Shown here piece after piece: positions 9,541 to 18,958 of a stretch of 64,000 nt of DNA (within the stretch, counting starts at the first letter, position 1; each line of letters starts with the position of its first letter). The DNA lies in contig JBOIDF010000007.1 in NCBI GenBank assembly GCA_050740455.1, forward strand, positions 1 through 64,000, given 5' to 3'. The position numbers were made by a program, and so were the translations under genes. Under the pieces are notes generated by a model. It was not told the DNA's origin and searched no databases. It worked only from the letters and a program-made list of their open reading frames with translations. Origin of the DNA: USCg-Taylor sp050740455 (GTDB taxonomy: Bacteria; Pseudomonadota; Gammaproteobacteria; JACCXJ01).

Positions 9541-10677
9541 TTATAAACCGATGTGCTTTCGGATACTTGGACCGATGATCCTTGTGACAGGCAGTGGCAG
9601 CATCTTCCAGTAACGGATGGCTTTCTCAAACCTGACTTTGTCGGAACTATCCAGATTCAACGGCTTTCCGCCGACAGAGATGCAATGCCAATAGAGCGGC
9701 GCGGGTACCGCACCCCATTGCTCTTTGAACCTGTAAGTTCCTTCACCAGGAGAAGAGCGGCCGAAGTCGAAGATTCGATACCTATGGTCGCATGCGTATT
9801 CCAGCATGCGAAAATACAACAGCATATTCGGACTCAGCGGTGCATATTTCTTTAGCGAAGACGCCCACGGGTTACGCAACACCTTGTTGAAACCCACGAC
9901 AAGGCTAGAGGCGACTGGCTTTTTATGCACGTAAACCACTAAGATTCTCGACTCCTCTGAAAACACACGCAAGGTCTGGCGCATCAGCTCTAAGGCGTGT
10001 ACCGGCGATCCCAAATCCCGCATATTAACCAAAAAAACCCTATAGAAATCCTCCAGCAGCTCTACCCCGCCTACCCTCGAAGTCAATCCCTCCCTCAAGG
10101 GCTTCTTAATCTGATTGCGCAGTTTCGAGGTAAAAGATTGCATGAGCATCTCGGAGGAGGCGGGGAGGGTCAGGAGCATTCGAACCTTGTCTGACCTCGT
10201 GACGGTATTTAAAGGTTTTCCTGCGCTCTCTAGGCATAGGGCGTCGACGTTATTCCAGCACGCGATAGGCTGTTCATCGCGCAGTTCTATATTGCAAGCC
10301 CCCACCTCCAGACCAAGCCTGATCGCTTCAAACATCAGTCCTTCCTCTGCCGCTCTACAGCTCGCCAGAACGCCGCCGCCATCAAGAAACGGTAATGAAA
10401 CCAGGTGATTACCAAAAATTATATGCTTTAGGTGAACTAAGGGGAGCACCCCCAGGATGTTCACGGTAGACTTCTCCGGCCTCACCGAATTCTCGCGGCC
10501 CGAGTCGTATTCACCCTCGTAGGCCATGATATAGTAGGTTGCGTGACCGTAGGCCCTAAAAAAAACTTCCCGCCAGCCATACCTATGAAAAAGCGTGGCC
10601 TGAGGGTGTTTGCGGACAAACTCATCCCATGAATCTCGATCGAGATTCGAGGCATATTTGATCTGATAGGCGCCCAT
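9541..10677 (-). CDS. FemAB/GNAT-fold protein, exopolysaccharide (PEP-CTERM-type) system associated
   Basis: A 378-residue protein opens with WDEFVRKHPQATLFHRYGWR, then GVLPLVHLKHIIFGNHLVSL, which resembles the FemAB-related family recorded with PEP-CTERM/exosortase loci (TIGR03019 type). The C-terminal acyltransferase half includes FDFGRSSPGEGTYRFKEQWG, a region conserved in that group. FemAB proteins transfer amino acids or acyl groups from charged carriers to a cell-wall or glycan acceptor; here the acceptor is unknown. Its ATG is followed at once by conserved sequence. No exosortase lies in this window, so the association is by family likeness only. Confidence 0.78.
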   Translation of the reverse strand: MGAYQIKYASNLDRDSWDEFVRKHPQATLFHRYGWREVFFRAYGHATYYIMAYEGEYDSGRENSVRPEKSTVNILGVLPLVHLKHIIFGNHLVSLPFLDGGGVLASCRAAEEGLMFEAIRLGLEVGACNIELRDEQPIACWNNVDALCLESAGKPLNTVTRSDKVRMLLTLPASSEMLMQSFTSKLRNQIKKPLREGLTSRVGGVELLEDFYRVFLVNMRDLGSPVHALELMRQTLRVFSEESRILVVYVHKKPVASSLVVGFNKVLRNPWASSLKKYAPLSPNMLLYFRMLEYACDHRYRIFDFGRSSPGEGTYRFKEQWGAVPAPLYWHCISVGGKPLNLDSSDKVRFEKAIRYWKMLPLPVTRIIGPSIRKHIGL

Positions 10678-11099
10678 GGCGAATGGAATCGAATGTTAGG
10701 CAATCACCAGAGTCTGTACTTTTGCGGCAGGATCAGCAAAGGCCCCCCGAAGACAAAGCCTGCCCCAGTGGGTGCTTTGCCAGGCATAAGGCCCTCGCCT
10801 CCGGGCAGGCATCTAACAACCCTTCATAGGTTAGGATCTTTAACCTATTGGCATATAGGGGGAACTCTCGATGTTTCACTTGATCCCCTTGAGCAATCGA
10901 CCAAGATTGGCTCAAGAAAAGAGAGACCGAGTGAAACGTGCTAACGGTAACACGGCGGTAGGGCGGTAGGACGATTCAAGGGAGTATTTTCCGAGCAGGA
11001 GTTGAACCGATTGGGAAAGAGGTGACGTTGTCAGCGTTGGCGACCGCTTAAGCTCAGTTTCTGTGTATGGTTGATGCCTCTCCGTCGTATGGAAATGCA
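10678..11099. other. Intergenic interval with two stem-loops upstream of the FemAB-like gene
   Basis: The 422-bp gap contains a perfect 8-bp inverted repeat ATAGGTTA/TAACCTAT (10826-10848, 7-nt loop) and a second, GCCTGCCC/GGGCAGGC (10758-10765 with 10803-10810). In transcripts of the minus strand these precede the FemAB-like gene by about 70-170 nt, so they could be leader structure or attenuator. A weak 60-codon minus-strand frame crosses them (10733-10915) but shows no known family. Tandem GGCGGTAG at 10954-10969 lies on the plus strand, opposite to transcription. Confidence 0.4.
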
Positions 11100-11990
11100 T
11101 CATTGTAATGGTTCGAGACAAAGTCTGAGTTCGGCCTGCCAGTCGAGCGCGTTGACGCCGAAGCCACTAGCCAGTTTGTCTCCACACAAGCAGGAGTTTG
11201 CTGGTCGCTTAGCCAATAGTGGGTATTCAGCAGAGCTTATGGGCGTCAACCTCGGATGCTTAAACGCCTTGGATCGAAAGGATGCGATGATGGCCTGAGC
11301 AAATGCATACCAGGACGTCGCACCGGAGGCAGTAAGGTTATATAGACCGCTAACGCCGCTGCTGGAAGACAAGCTCCCAATGCTTGATGCACAACATTTG
11401 GCGAGTATATGTGCCGTCATCTCAGCAATCATTCGGCTCCATGTCGGAGTGCCGATTTGGTCTTCCACGATCCGGATTTCGTCGCGTTCCTTGGCTAATC
11501 TTTGGATCGTGAGCAGAAAGTTCTTGCCACGGAGTCCATACACCCAGCTCGTACGCAATATCAGGTGCGGTACATCCACGCCTTGGATCGCCCGTTCCCC
11601 GGCCAGTTTTGTCTTACCGTATACGTTTACAGGATTTGGCACATCTTCTTCCTTATAGGGCTCAGTTTTTGTTCCATCGAACACATAGTCCGTTGAATAG
11701 TGAACCATCGCGGCTTTAGCTTTTTCGCCTCCTCCGCCATAATGCCCGGTGCGACGCCGTTGATCTTCATCGCCAACTCAGGCTCGGACTCCGCTTTATC
11801 CACGGCGGTGTAAGCCCCGGCGTTGACGATGAGCTTGGGCCTGACTTCGCGAATCACCCGGCAGACCGAATCGGCGTCGGCCAGATCCATCCCGTCCCTG
11901 CCAAATGCAATGACCTCACCCAGGGGTGCGAGCGTCCGCTGAAGCTCCCCAACCCACCTGACCGTTCTTTCCCGTAAGCAGGATCCGCAT
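11100..11990 (-). pseudogene. rfbD: dTDP-4-dehydrorhamnose reductase, double frameshift
   Basis: The start MRILLTGKNGQVGW at 11990 overlaps the rfbC stop (TAATG). An extra G in the GGTTGGGG run near 11946-11950 then breaks the frame. The frame resumes as DADSVCRVIREVRPKLIVNA and AGAYTAVDKAESEPE, then loses one base near 11713 and continues as MVHYSTDYVFDGTKTEPYKE, VYGKTKLAGE (YxxxK) and WVYGLRGKNFLLT to the stop at 11100. All RmlD landmarks are present across three frames. The enzyme would complete dTDP-L-rhamnose synthesis. Either the gene is recently dead or the sequence has indel errors; the remaining reading is well conserved, which favours errors or very recent decay. Confidence 0.85.
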
Positions 11991-12531
11991 TACTCGAAAA
12001 CCTCGGCGTCGTGTAGGAGCTTGCCGGCCTTATCTTTTGGCGCAAGCCTGGGTTCTCCTTCGAACGGCCAGGCGATCGCGAGGTCCGGATCGCTCCAGAT
12101 GATGCAGCGCTCGTGCTCGGGAGCATAGTAACCTGCAGTCTTGTAGAGAAACTCGGCGAATGCGGACCGCACCAAGAAACCGTGAGCAAATCCCTCGGGG
12201 ATCCAGACCATACGCTTGTTCTCGGCGGACAGCACCGAACCAACCCATCGACCGAAGCTTGGCGAACTTCTGCGCAAATCGACCGCCACATCGAATACCT
12301 CTCCCACCACCACACGCACCAGTTTTCCCTGTGGCTGCTTGATCTGGTAGTGCAGGCCGCGCAGAATGTTCCGGAGCGGGAGTGGTTGTCCTGCACGAAG
12401 CGCTTTGAGACACCGGTCTTTTCCACGAAGACCCGCTGGTTGAAGCTCTCGAAGAACAACCCGCGCTCGTCGCCGTAGACCTTTGGCTCGATGATCAGCA
12501 CCTCAGGGATGGTGGTCTGGATGACGTTCAT
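11990..12531 (-). pseudogene. rfbC: dTDP-4-dehydrorhamnose 3,5-epimerase, single frameshift
   Basis: The N-terminus MNVIQTTIPEVLIIEPKVYG with DERGLFFESFN and FVQDNHSRSG is typical RmlC. The frame then breaks near 12370, where one base appears missing before the expected LRGLHYQ. The correct continuation, LVRVVVGEVFDVAVDLRRSS then FVPEGFAHGF-like WIPEGFAHGFLV and KDKAGKLLHDAEVF, ends with TAA overlapping the rfbD ATG. The product would epimerise C3 and C5 of the keto-sugar. The spacing rfbB-A-C-D with 1-4 nt overlaps shows a formerly intact operon. It may be a sequence error rather than a true mutation. Confidence 0.85.
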
Positions 12532-13409
12532 TAGAACACCTTTTCCCGTGACAGCTCCAACAGGTACTGGCCGTAGCCGCTTTTGGCGAGGGGCGCAGCG
12601 AGATCCTCCAACTGGCTAGCCGTGATGTAACCCTTGCGGTAGGCGATCTCTTCCGGACACGCGATCTTGAGGCCCTGGCGGCGCTCTATGGTCTCGATGA
12701 AGTGGGCCGCCTCCAACAGCGACTCATGGGTGCCGGTGTCCAGCCAGGCCATACCGCGGCCCATGACTTCGACTTTTAACGCACCCCACTCCAGATATTG
12801 CTTGTTGACGTCGGTGATTTCGAGCTCCCCGCGCGTAGAGGGCATGAGACTTGCCGCGATGTCAGCCACCTGGTTGTCATAGAAGTAGAGTCCGGTCACG
12901 GCGTACCGGGATTTGGGCTGCTTCGGCTTCTCTTCGATGTCCAAGACCATGCCGTTCGCGTCGAACTCCACCACGCCGTAACGCTTGGGGTCGTGCACGT
13001 GGTAGGCGAAAACCGTGGCGCCGTTCTCCCGGCCGGCGGCACGTTCAAGCTGAAGCGACAGTTCGTGCCCATAAAAGACGTTGTCACCCAGAACAAGCGT
13101 GCAGGTGTCCGGGCCGATGAAGTGCTTGCCAATAATGAAAGCTTGCGCCAGGCCTTCCGGCGAGGGTTGCACCGCGTAAGAAATCTCGATTCCCCACTGG
13201 TTCCCGTGGCCCAGCAGTTGTTCGAAGCGCGGCGTGTCCTGCGGTGTAGAGATCACTAGGATGTCGCGTATGCCGGCCAGCATGAGGGTCGACAGTGGAT
13301 AATACACCATGGGCTTGTCATAGATCGGCAGCAGTTGCTTGGATACCGCTTGCGTAACCGGATACAAACGGGTACCCGAACCTCCAGCGAGAATGATGCC
13401 TTTTCTCAT
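12531..13409 (-). CDS. rfbA: Glucose-1-phosphate thymidylyltransferase
   Basis: The 292-residue protein begins MRKGIILAGGSGTRLYPVTQ, the nucleotidyltransferase signature GGxGTRLxP, followed by KQLLPIYDKPMVYYPLSTLM, LGDNVFYG and ITDVNKQYLE, as in RmlA. The usual length is 290-300 residues, so it is complete. It makes dTDP-glucose from dTTP and glucose-1-phosphate in the cytoplasm. The ATG at 13409 overlaps the rfbB stop by 4 bp, and its own stop touches the rfbC ATG, so translation is coupled. It feeds the polysaccharide locus with deoxysugar precursor, though rfbC and rfbD downstream are frameshifted here. Confidence 0.95.
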   Translation of the reverse strand: MRKGIILAGGSGTRLYPVTQAVSKQLLPIYDKPMVYYPLSTLMLAGIRDILVISTPQDTPRFEQLLGHGNQWGIEISYAVQPSPEGLAQAFIIGKHFIGPDTCTLVLGDNVFYGHELSLQLERAAGRENGATVFAYHVHDPKRYGVVEFDANGMVLDIEEKPKQPKSRYAVTGLYFYDNQVADIAASLMPSTRGELEITDVNKQYLEWGALKVEVMGRGMAWLDTGTHESLLEAAHFIETIERRQGLKIACPEEIAYRKGYITASQLEDLAAPLAKSGYGQYLLELSREKVF

Positions 13410-14473
13410 CGCGTTAATTCTTCATCGTAGTGCTCGGCGATCCACTTCTGGTAACTGCCGCTCGCAACGTCTTCAACCCAACCCACGTTTTCAACATACC
13501 AGGTGACGGTGTTGCGGATCCCGGTTTCGAAGGTTTCGGCCGGTTTCCAGTATAGTTCCTCCTTGATCTTGCGCGCATCGATCGCATAGCGCCTGTCGTG
13601 GCCCGGTCTATCCTTGACAAAGGTGATAAGTTCGCGGTGAGAGCCGCGCGCACTCGGCCGCAGCTCGTCCAGGATGTCGCAAATCGTGTGGACAACGTCG
13701 ATATTGGCCTTTTCGTTCCAGCCACCGATGTTATAGACCTCGCCCGGTTGGCCACCATGTAGAACGGCTCGGATAGCGGTGCAATGATCTTTCACGTACA
13801 GCCAGTCGCGAACGTTCCTGCCGTCACCGTAAACGGGCAAGGGCTTGCCCTGCGTCGCGTTGAGGATGATTAGCGGAATGAGTTTTTCCGGGAACTGGTA
13901 AGGCCCGTAGTTGTTGGAGCAATTGGTCGTCAGGGCCGGTAACCCATAGGTGTGGTGATAGGCGCGCACGAGATGATCCGATCCCGCTTTGCTGGCGGAA
14001 TACGGGCTGTTCGGCGCGTAGGGCGCCGTCTCCGAGAATGGTAGATCTTCCGTCCCCAGCGAGCCATACACTTCATCGGTCGAAACGTGCAAGAAACGAA
14101 ACCGCTCGCGCTCACCCCCTCGAAGCGATCCGTAATAGCCGAGTGCCGCTTGGAGCAGCCAGAAGGTGCCGACGACGTTCGTTTCGATGAACGCCGCCGG
14201 CCCACGAATCGAGCGGTCGACATGGCTTTCCGCTGCGAAATGGAGGATTGCCCGCGGCTTGTATTGCGCCAGAAGACCCGACATGAAATTCACATCGCCG
14301 ATGTCTCCGCGCACGAAGACATGACGAGGATCACCGTCCAGGCTGGCCAGGTTCTTCATGTTTCCCGCATAGGTAAGCCAGTCGACGTTCAGAACCGCTT
14401 CTGTCGATTCCGCTAGCCAATCGAGAATGAAGTTCGAGCCGATGAAACCGGCGCCACCTGTTACGAGGATCAC
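13406..14473 (-). CDS. rfbB: dTDP-glucose 4,6-dehydratase
   Basis: The 355-residue extended SDR starts MILVTGGAGFIGSNFILDWL with the NAD-binding GxxGxxG, and has HFAAESHVDRSI, VSTDEVYG (catalytic Thr-Asp-Glu) and the YSASKAGSD Tyr/Lys pair, all diagnostic of RmlB. It converts dTDP-glucose to the 4-keto-6-deoxy sugar, the branch point for rhamnose and several amino-deoxysugars. Translation starts with GTG at 14473; no strong Shine-Dalgarno sequence is visible, and this is the first gene of the rfbBACD block. The 4-keto product could still feed the DegT aminotransferase if rfbC/D are inactive. Confidence 0.95.
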   Translation of the reverse strand: MILVTGGAGFIGSNFILDWLAESTEAVLNVDWLTYAGNMKNLASLDGDPRHVFVRGDIGDVNFMSGLLAQYKPRAILHFAAESHVDRSIRGPAAFIETNVVGTFWLLQAALGYYGSLRGGERERFRFLHVSTDEVYGSLGTEDLPFSETAPYAPNSPYSASKAGSDHLVRAYHHTYGLPALTTNCSNNYGPYQFPEKLIPLIILNATQGKPLPVYGDGRNVRDWLYVKDHCTAIRAVLHGGQPGEVYNIGGWNEKANIDVVHTICDILDELRPSARGSHRELITFVKDRPGHDRRYAIDARKIKEELYWKPAETFETGIRNTVTWYVENVGWVEDVASGSYQKWIAEHYDEELTR

Positions 14474-14522
14474 GCTAGTACAGAGACACGTTTACCTTCC
14501 AGTTGCATAAATATTACAAGTA

Positions 14523-14630
14523 TTACCAGAAAATGGCGTCGGAGATGGGGTCAATATCTGCACCGGTGTCGTATGACGCTCTGATCCGCCGGCTGGGGGT
14601 GATGGTGGGCGGGGTCGCTTGGTTATTCGG
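14523..14630 (-). pseudogene. Decayed Ig-like repeat beyond the stop of the secreted repeat protein
   Basis: Just after the stop codon at 14631, minus-strand sequence around 14560-14615 repeats the opening of the intact Ig-like domain: the intact copy reads TPPSITSQPADRTVTAG, while the relic reads TPPTITP and then, after a one-base slip, matches CAGCCGGCGGATC. The frame then degenerates to a stop at 14523-14525. This shows that the upstream protein once continued into another Ig repeat and has lost its C-terminal part. Confidence 0.55.
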
Positions 14631-17207
14631 CTAATCGTTATCCACAATAGGCGCCGCCAGATTCATGAAGTAATCCATGCTGGCGACAAAAGCGGGATTG
14701 GGGGTATGGGTACCGCCAAAGACCCCGACCTCGGTGACCGTCAGGGCCCGGGTGAAGGTCACCGCATCCGTCCAGGTCGTCGCGTCATAGGAGTAGCGAC
14801 AGGTCCACTGATTTCCCGCACGCAAAACCTGCCGATAGGGCGGGATGCTGGGGAGCGTTGCATTGCGGTAGACCTGGTAGGTATTGCCAGCCACATAGGC
14901 CACGAATACGCGCGGCGAGGTCCCGTCGTGATGGGTGTCAAAGCGCAGGAAGGTCGCGTTATCCTGCTGCACGACGATCCCCTGCATCTGGTACCGAGTG
15001 GCGGGACTCGACTCAAACTTGGCCTCAATCCCGAAATCTCCATTGTTGGCCGGTTGCAGCAGACGGGGCGCCCGATTGGCACTGCCTACCCACAAATCAT
15101 GGGATAGGCCGGCGGGAATGGCAATCAAGGCATTGGTGCCATTGTAGGTCAGGGTCGACTGGCCGGTCACGCCACTATAGGGATCATAGAAGCGCCAGGA
15201 GGGGTTGGGCTCGGTGGTTGTGGTATTGAAGTCATCCGACAACAACGAGCTAGTGCCCGCCGTGACGGTCAACGTGGCCGAGTTGCTGGTGGTACTGCCG
15301 ACGGAGTTGCTGACGATGCAGCGGAAGGTGGCACCGTTATCGGCCGAGGTGGTGGCCGGGGTGGTATAGGACGCACTGGTGGCGCCGGTGATGTTCACCC
15401 CGTTCTTCTGCCACTGGTAGGCCAGCGGCGCGCTGCCGGAGGCCGTCACGCTGAAGGTGGCGGTTTGACCTGCTGTGACGGTCCGATCCGCCGGCTGGCT
15501 GGTGATGCTGGGCGGGGTGGGGGGTGGAGGATCAAGAACGGGTGTAATTTCTACATTCCCAAACGTGACGTTAGCGTTGTAAGAAACCAGTAAAACCGAT
15601 CCGTCGCGGGTTGGGACATCTGCGTTGATGTTCCATTGATTAGGCTCGGAATCGCTCTTTGGCCAAAATTTGACATAGACCCTGCTCATCCCACCGCCCA
15701 GGAATTCGGAACGGGTCTTGAGCATATATGCTACATTTCCAGTAACCACTACAGACTGCGTAGCGCGTACGACCTCCCAACTGCTAGTTGGAAGGCCGCC
15801 ATACGTCACGATTTGCAGTTTTGAAGGAGACCCTCCTCGAACCCAAGCTAGCGCTTGCAAGGGCCACTCTATTTTCGGCGATTGGTTTCCTTCATGACCC
15901 TGCCAACCGATGGCGACACCCATGCCAGTGAAGCTCGATGGCGCGGTGATCGGAACGGTCACCTCATAATCGGTAAACCACGTCTCGTCACCGATAGCGA
16001 TCGCGCGATCGTAACCAGTTGGGGCCGGACGAATGCCTGCGGGCGTCAACTGCCAAAAGCCGTCCACAATTTGTGCGATCTGTTCAACCTCTTGGATATT
16101 TGTCAGTGTTCCCCAGTCGGCAGTATAAGGAAACGGCCATACATTTCCTGGGGTGTAGTTGACCGTAACCATATCGGTCGTAACTATACCCCAGTTGTCC
16201 ATAGCGTTAATCTCAACCGTATTTGCGCCATTAAGCAGGCTCGCATGGTGAATTTCGATATTAAAATCACCAGGCAAATGCAAACGAAAGCCATCTGGAC
16301 CTATGGCCAATGCCTTATCTGGGCCACCGTTGAGCGAGTATGTGAGGCTGTTTACACCTACAGAAGAAGTCGCATTGCCAAGAATATTGATCCATTTCTG
16401 TGGGTTACCAAGCTGTCCAAAGGTTTTCGTGTTCCCGTACCACACATCGATGCTGGGTGGTGGCGGCGGTGGCGGAACCCAGACGTCTGTATCAGCGATA
16501 GGCGCTGCCAGATCCATAAAGTAATCGATGCTGGCAAGAAAATGCGGATTTTCCGAACTGGTGCCGCCAAAGACACCGACCTCGGTGACGGTTAGGGCCT
16601 GGGTGAAGGTTACCGCGTCCGTCCAGGTCGTCCCGTCATAGGAGTAGCGGTAAGTCCATGTGTTCCCCGTGCGAAGGACCCGCAGATAAGGCGGAATGCT
16701 GGGCAACGTCGCATTCTTGAAGATCGTTTTGGTACTACCCGCCACATAGGCCACGAATACACGGGGCCCGAACCCGTCGTGATAGGTGTCAAAGCGCAGG
16801 AACGTCGCGTTATTCTGCTGGACGATGATCCCTTGGTCTTGCGATCTGGTGGCGGGCTTCGACTCAAATTTGACCTCGATCCCAAAATCCCCGTTAGCGA
16901 CCGGTTGCAGCAGCCGGGGTGCTCGATTGCCGCTGCCGACCCACAAGTCATGCGACACACCGGCGGGGATCTCGATTAAGGCATTGGTGCCATCGAAGGT
17001 CAGGGTCGATTGACCGGGATCGTTGCCGGCCGTCGTATCGTAGGGATCATAGAACCGCCAGGCCGGGTTAGGCTCCGTGGTCGTGGGATTGAAGTCATCC
17101 GAAAGTATAGGCGCCGCCTCCGCACGGCTGGAATAGACTAGGGCTACTCCAATGAACATGAACGTGACAATTATCCGTAACAACCAGACGTTTACTCGAT
17201 TAACCAT
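14631..17207 (-). CDS. Secreted multidomain protein with duplicated LamG-like domains and an Ig-like domain
   Basis: The 858-residue protein starts at the ATG at 17207, chosen for AGGAGG 6 nt upstream; longer starts at 17252 and 17237 lack this. A signal peptide (VNVWLLRIIVTFMFIGVALV, cleaved after AEA) leads to a beta-rich domain of about 200 residues opening LSDDFNPTTTEPNPAWRFYD. A Pro stretch and a middle region of about 300 residues follow, then an Ig-like repeat (SITSQPADRTVTAGQTATFS), and a second copy of the first domain (LSDDFNTTTTEPNPSWRFYD). The duplicated domain resembles DUF1349/concanavalin-like folds, suggesting carbohydrate binding. No PEP-CTERM or LPXTG signal remains at the C-terminus; an Ig relic follows the stop, so the protein is probably truncated. 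Confidence 0.8.
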   Translation of the reverse strand: MVNRVNVWLLRIIVTFMFIGVALVYSSRAEAAPILSDDFNPTTTEPNPAWRFYDPYDTTAGNDPGQSTLTFDGTNALIEIPAGVSHDLWVGSGNRAPRLLQPVANGDFGIEVKFESKPATRSQDQGIIVQQNNATFLRFDTYHDGFGPRVFVAYVAGSTKTIFKNATLPSIPPYLRVLRTGNTWTYRYSYDGTTWTDAVTFTQALTVTEVGVFGGTSSENPHFLASIDYFMDLAAPIADTDVWVPPPPPPPSIDVWYGNTKTFGQLGNPQKWINILGNATSSVGVNSLTYSLNGGPDKALAIGPDGFRLHLPGDFNIEIHHASLLNGANTVEINAMDNWGIVTTDMVTVNYTPGNVWPFPYTADWGTLTNIQEVEQIAQIVDGFWQLTPAGIRPAPTGYDRAIAIGDETWFTDYEVTVPITAPSSFTGMGVAIGWQGHEGNQSPKIEWPLQALAWVRGGSPSKLQIVTYGGLPTSSWEVVRATQSVVVTGNVAYMLKTRSEFLGGGMSRVYVKFWPKSDSEPNQWNINADVPTRDGSVLLVSYNANVTFGNVEITPVLDPPPPTPPSITSQPADRTVTAGQTATFSVTASGSAPLAYQWQKNGVNITGATSASYTTPATTSADNGATFRCIVSNSVGSTTSNSATLTVTAGTSSLLSDDFNTTTTEPNPSWRFYDPYSGVTGQSTLTYNGTNALIAIPAGLSHDLWVGSANRAPRLLQPANNGDFGIEAKFESSPATRYQMQGIVVQQDNATFLRFDTHHDGTSPRVFVAYVAGNTYQVYRNATLPSIPPYRQVLRAGNQWTCRYSYDATTWTDAVTFTRALTVTEVGVFGGTHTPNPAFVASMDYFMNLAAPIVDND

Positions 17208-17766
17208 GGCCTGCCTCCTATTCTTTTTTGACTCCATACTGATTCCGAGCATTTGCGGATATGTACCCGATGCTTGAAACGCTCCACACTATGGGATCTG
17301 CCCACCAAGCTGCGGACATTGCGTTAGAGGCATAACTTGTGCCCGTCGAAGGTATAGTTGCAAGCAATATCGGTTGAGGAGCAGACCAATCACGCTATCG
17401 TGGCGTATCTCGGACTCCGAAAAACAGGTGGTCTTTCGCGCCAACAGCTTAAGTCGAGTTCTGAGTTGGAGATTTTTATTTTCAATTTTCTATGTATGTC
17501 GTTTGCCGACGACAGGCTACCGCTAGCTCTTATGTATCGGCTATCGTGGAATATTGGGTTCGCCCGCTCACTCGCTCCATGGATGACAGCGACTGATCGG
17601 CGATCCAACAAACTAGGGCATCAGATGGGCCATCACGTTGACGTGCACCGGAGCGTCGCCATTTTCGCGAAGCTCGACGGGACATCGGAGGCTCGCCTCG
17701 GGCGCAAAAAAATCCAGGGCAGGCGCGCGTTCAAGACGCCAAAGATTATGGAACCACGCGCCAAGG
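17208..17766. other. Intergenic interval, nothing firmly supported
   Basis: The 560-bp gap between a glycosyltransferase and the secreted protein gene holds the AGGAGG ribosome-binding site for the latter (about 17214-17219) and probably its promoter. The AT-richer part (17465-17500) would suit a promoter. Short frames on both strands between 17358 and 17900 have no recognisable homology and overlap the glycosyltransferase end. No clear terminator was found. Confidence 0.4.
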
Positions 17767-18951
17767 CTAGGATGCCGGCAGCAGCGCTCGGTACCCTTCG
17801 TAGGCTCGCTTCCAAGAGAAATCAGCCGCGACACGTCGGTGGAGTCGCTCGCCAAGGCCACGCGCGAACTCTGTGTCGGACAAGACGCGATCAAGCGCGG
17901 GGATAAGCGCTTTCACATCATCCGGCACAACTAACAAGCCGGTATCCCCATCATCGACAATTTCCGGGATTCCGCCTACACGGCTCGCCACAACCGGGAG
18001 CCGATAGGCACCTGCCTCGAGAATGGCGATGCCAAAAGGCTCAACACGAGACGGCAAGCAGAAGACGTTTGCGCGCTCCAGGAACAGGCCGACTTGCTGG
18101 TGGGGGACGCTTTCGACGAAGAATACATCCTCAGCAATCTTGAGTTCACTCGCGAGCGCTCGCAGGTTGGGTCCAGCCTCGCTGGACCTCCCAACCAAGA
18201 CTAACGCAAGACCCGAGTAAGCGCGCCGTACTTCAACGAATGCTTGCACGAGTACATCGAGCCCCTTTTTCTGCTCAAACGTCGCTACGCTTAGAATGAA
18301 CCGGCGGTCCCGCAAAGCTGCCGGAAGTCTGGTCGAGCGGTCGACGTTGCGCAAAAAGTAGTCTATGTTCAGTCCGTTCTGAACCGCGTGAACGCGGCCG
18401 GCCATCTTGTCTGCGAACTCGCTAACCTCGGTGGCGAAATGCCGCGAGCACGCGACAATGGCAGTCGCACAACGGAGCAGGAACCTCCACAGAGCACGCC
18501 CGACGCGCCCAGAGTTTCCGGCACTGTGTAAATCAAGACCGTGAAAAGAGAGTATCAATGCGCCTCGATATCGCCCGACAAAGCGCAACAACGCAATCGG
18601 AAGCGTGCCTAATCCTGGGAAATGGGCATTAAACGCTTCGATACGATACTCTGTTATTAGTCGTCCCAGCGTCCGCAATGTAAAGGGAAGCGATAGCAAG
18701 AAAGCGACGAGCGTTTTGAGGTGGTGCGAATTTCCCAACGGCCCCCGTAGACGCAGGCGTATATGCGTATAATCCGGGCGGTCTTGGATATCTGGTCGTG
18801 CGTAATCCCAGTGGTTCTCGATCAAGATCGGGTGATATTCGCCGGCCACGCGGAATTCCTCGAGCAGGTTCTTGACGACCTGGTTTACGCCGCCTGGGTG
18901 ATCGATTGACCAGGGCAGCATGAATGCGTAGCTCTTACGGACCTCCGCCAT
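17767..18951 (-). CDS. Glycosyltransferase family 4
   Basis: The 394-residue GT-B enzyme has MLPWSIDHPGGVNQVVKNLL at its N-terminus, where HPGGVNQV forms the donor phosphate loop. The middle holds FILSVATFEQKKGLDVLVQA, and the C-terminal half EPFGIAILEAGAYRLPVVAS then RVGGIPEIVDDGDTGLLVVP, the ExxxxxxxE retaining GT4 motif. It starts at an ATG, 7 bp after the flippase gene, so the two are probably translated from one message. It is expected to act on a lipid-linked acceptor at the cytoplasmic face. Donor unknown. Confidence 0.87.
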   Translation of the reverse strand: MAEVRKSYAFMLPWSIDHPGGVNQVVKNLLEEFRVAGEYHPILIENHWDYARPDIQDRPDYTHIRLRLRGPLGNSHHLKTLVAFLLSLPFTLRTLGRLITEYRIEAFNAHFPGLGTLPIALLRFVGRYRGALILSFHGLDLHSAGNSGRVGRALWRFLLRCATAIVACSRHFATEVSEFADKMAGRVHAVQNGLNIDYFLRNVDRSTRLPAALRDRRFILSVATFEQKKGLDVLVQAFVEVRRAYSGLALVLVGRSSEAGPNLRALASELKIAEDVFFVESVPHQQVGLFLERANVFCLPSRVEPFGIAILEAGAYRLPVVASRVGGIPEIVDDGDTGLLVVPDDVKALIPALDRVLSDTEFARGLGERLHRRVAADFSWKRAYEGYRALLPAS

Positions 18952-18958
18952 CGCCGTC

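Noticed and set aside
10954..10969. Tandem GGCGGTAG resembling two ops cores
   Set aside because: It lies on the plus strand, opposite to all nearby genes, and lacks the GCGTG extension; the true ops match is at 30355 on the coding strand.
12113..13259. Long antisense frames opposite rfbC and rfbA
   Set aside because: They are explained by high third-position GC of the real genes; the rml signatures are on the minus strand.
17358..17906. Plus-strand open frame of 182 codons
   Set aside because: It runs antisense into the end of a well-supported glycosyltransferase, has no recognisable domain and no ribosome-binding site.
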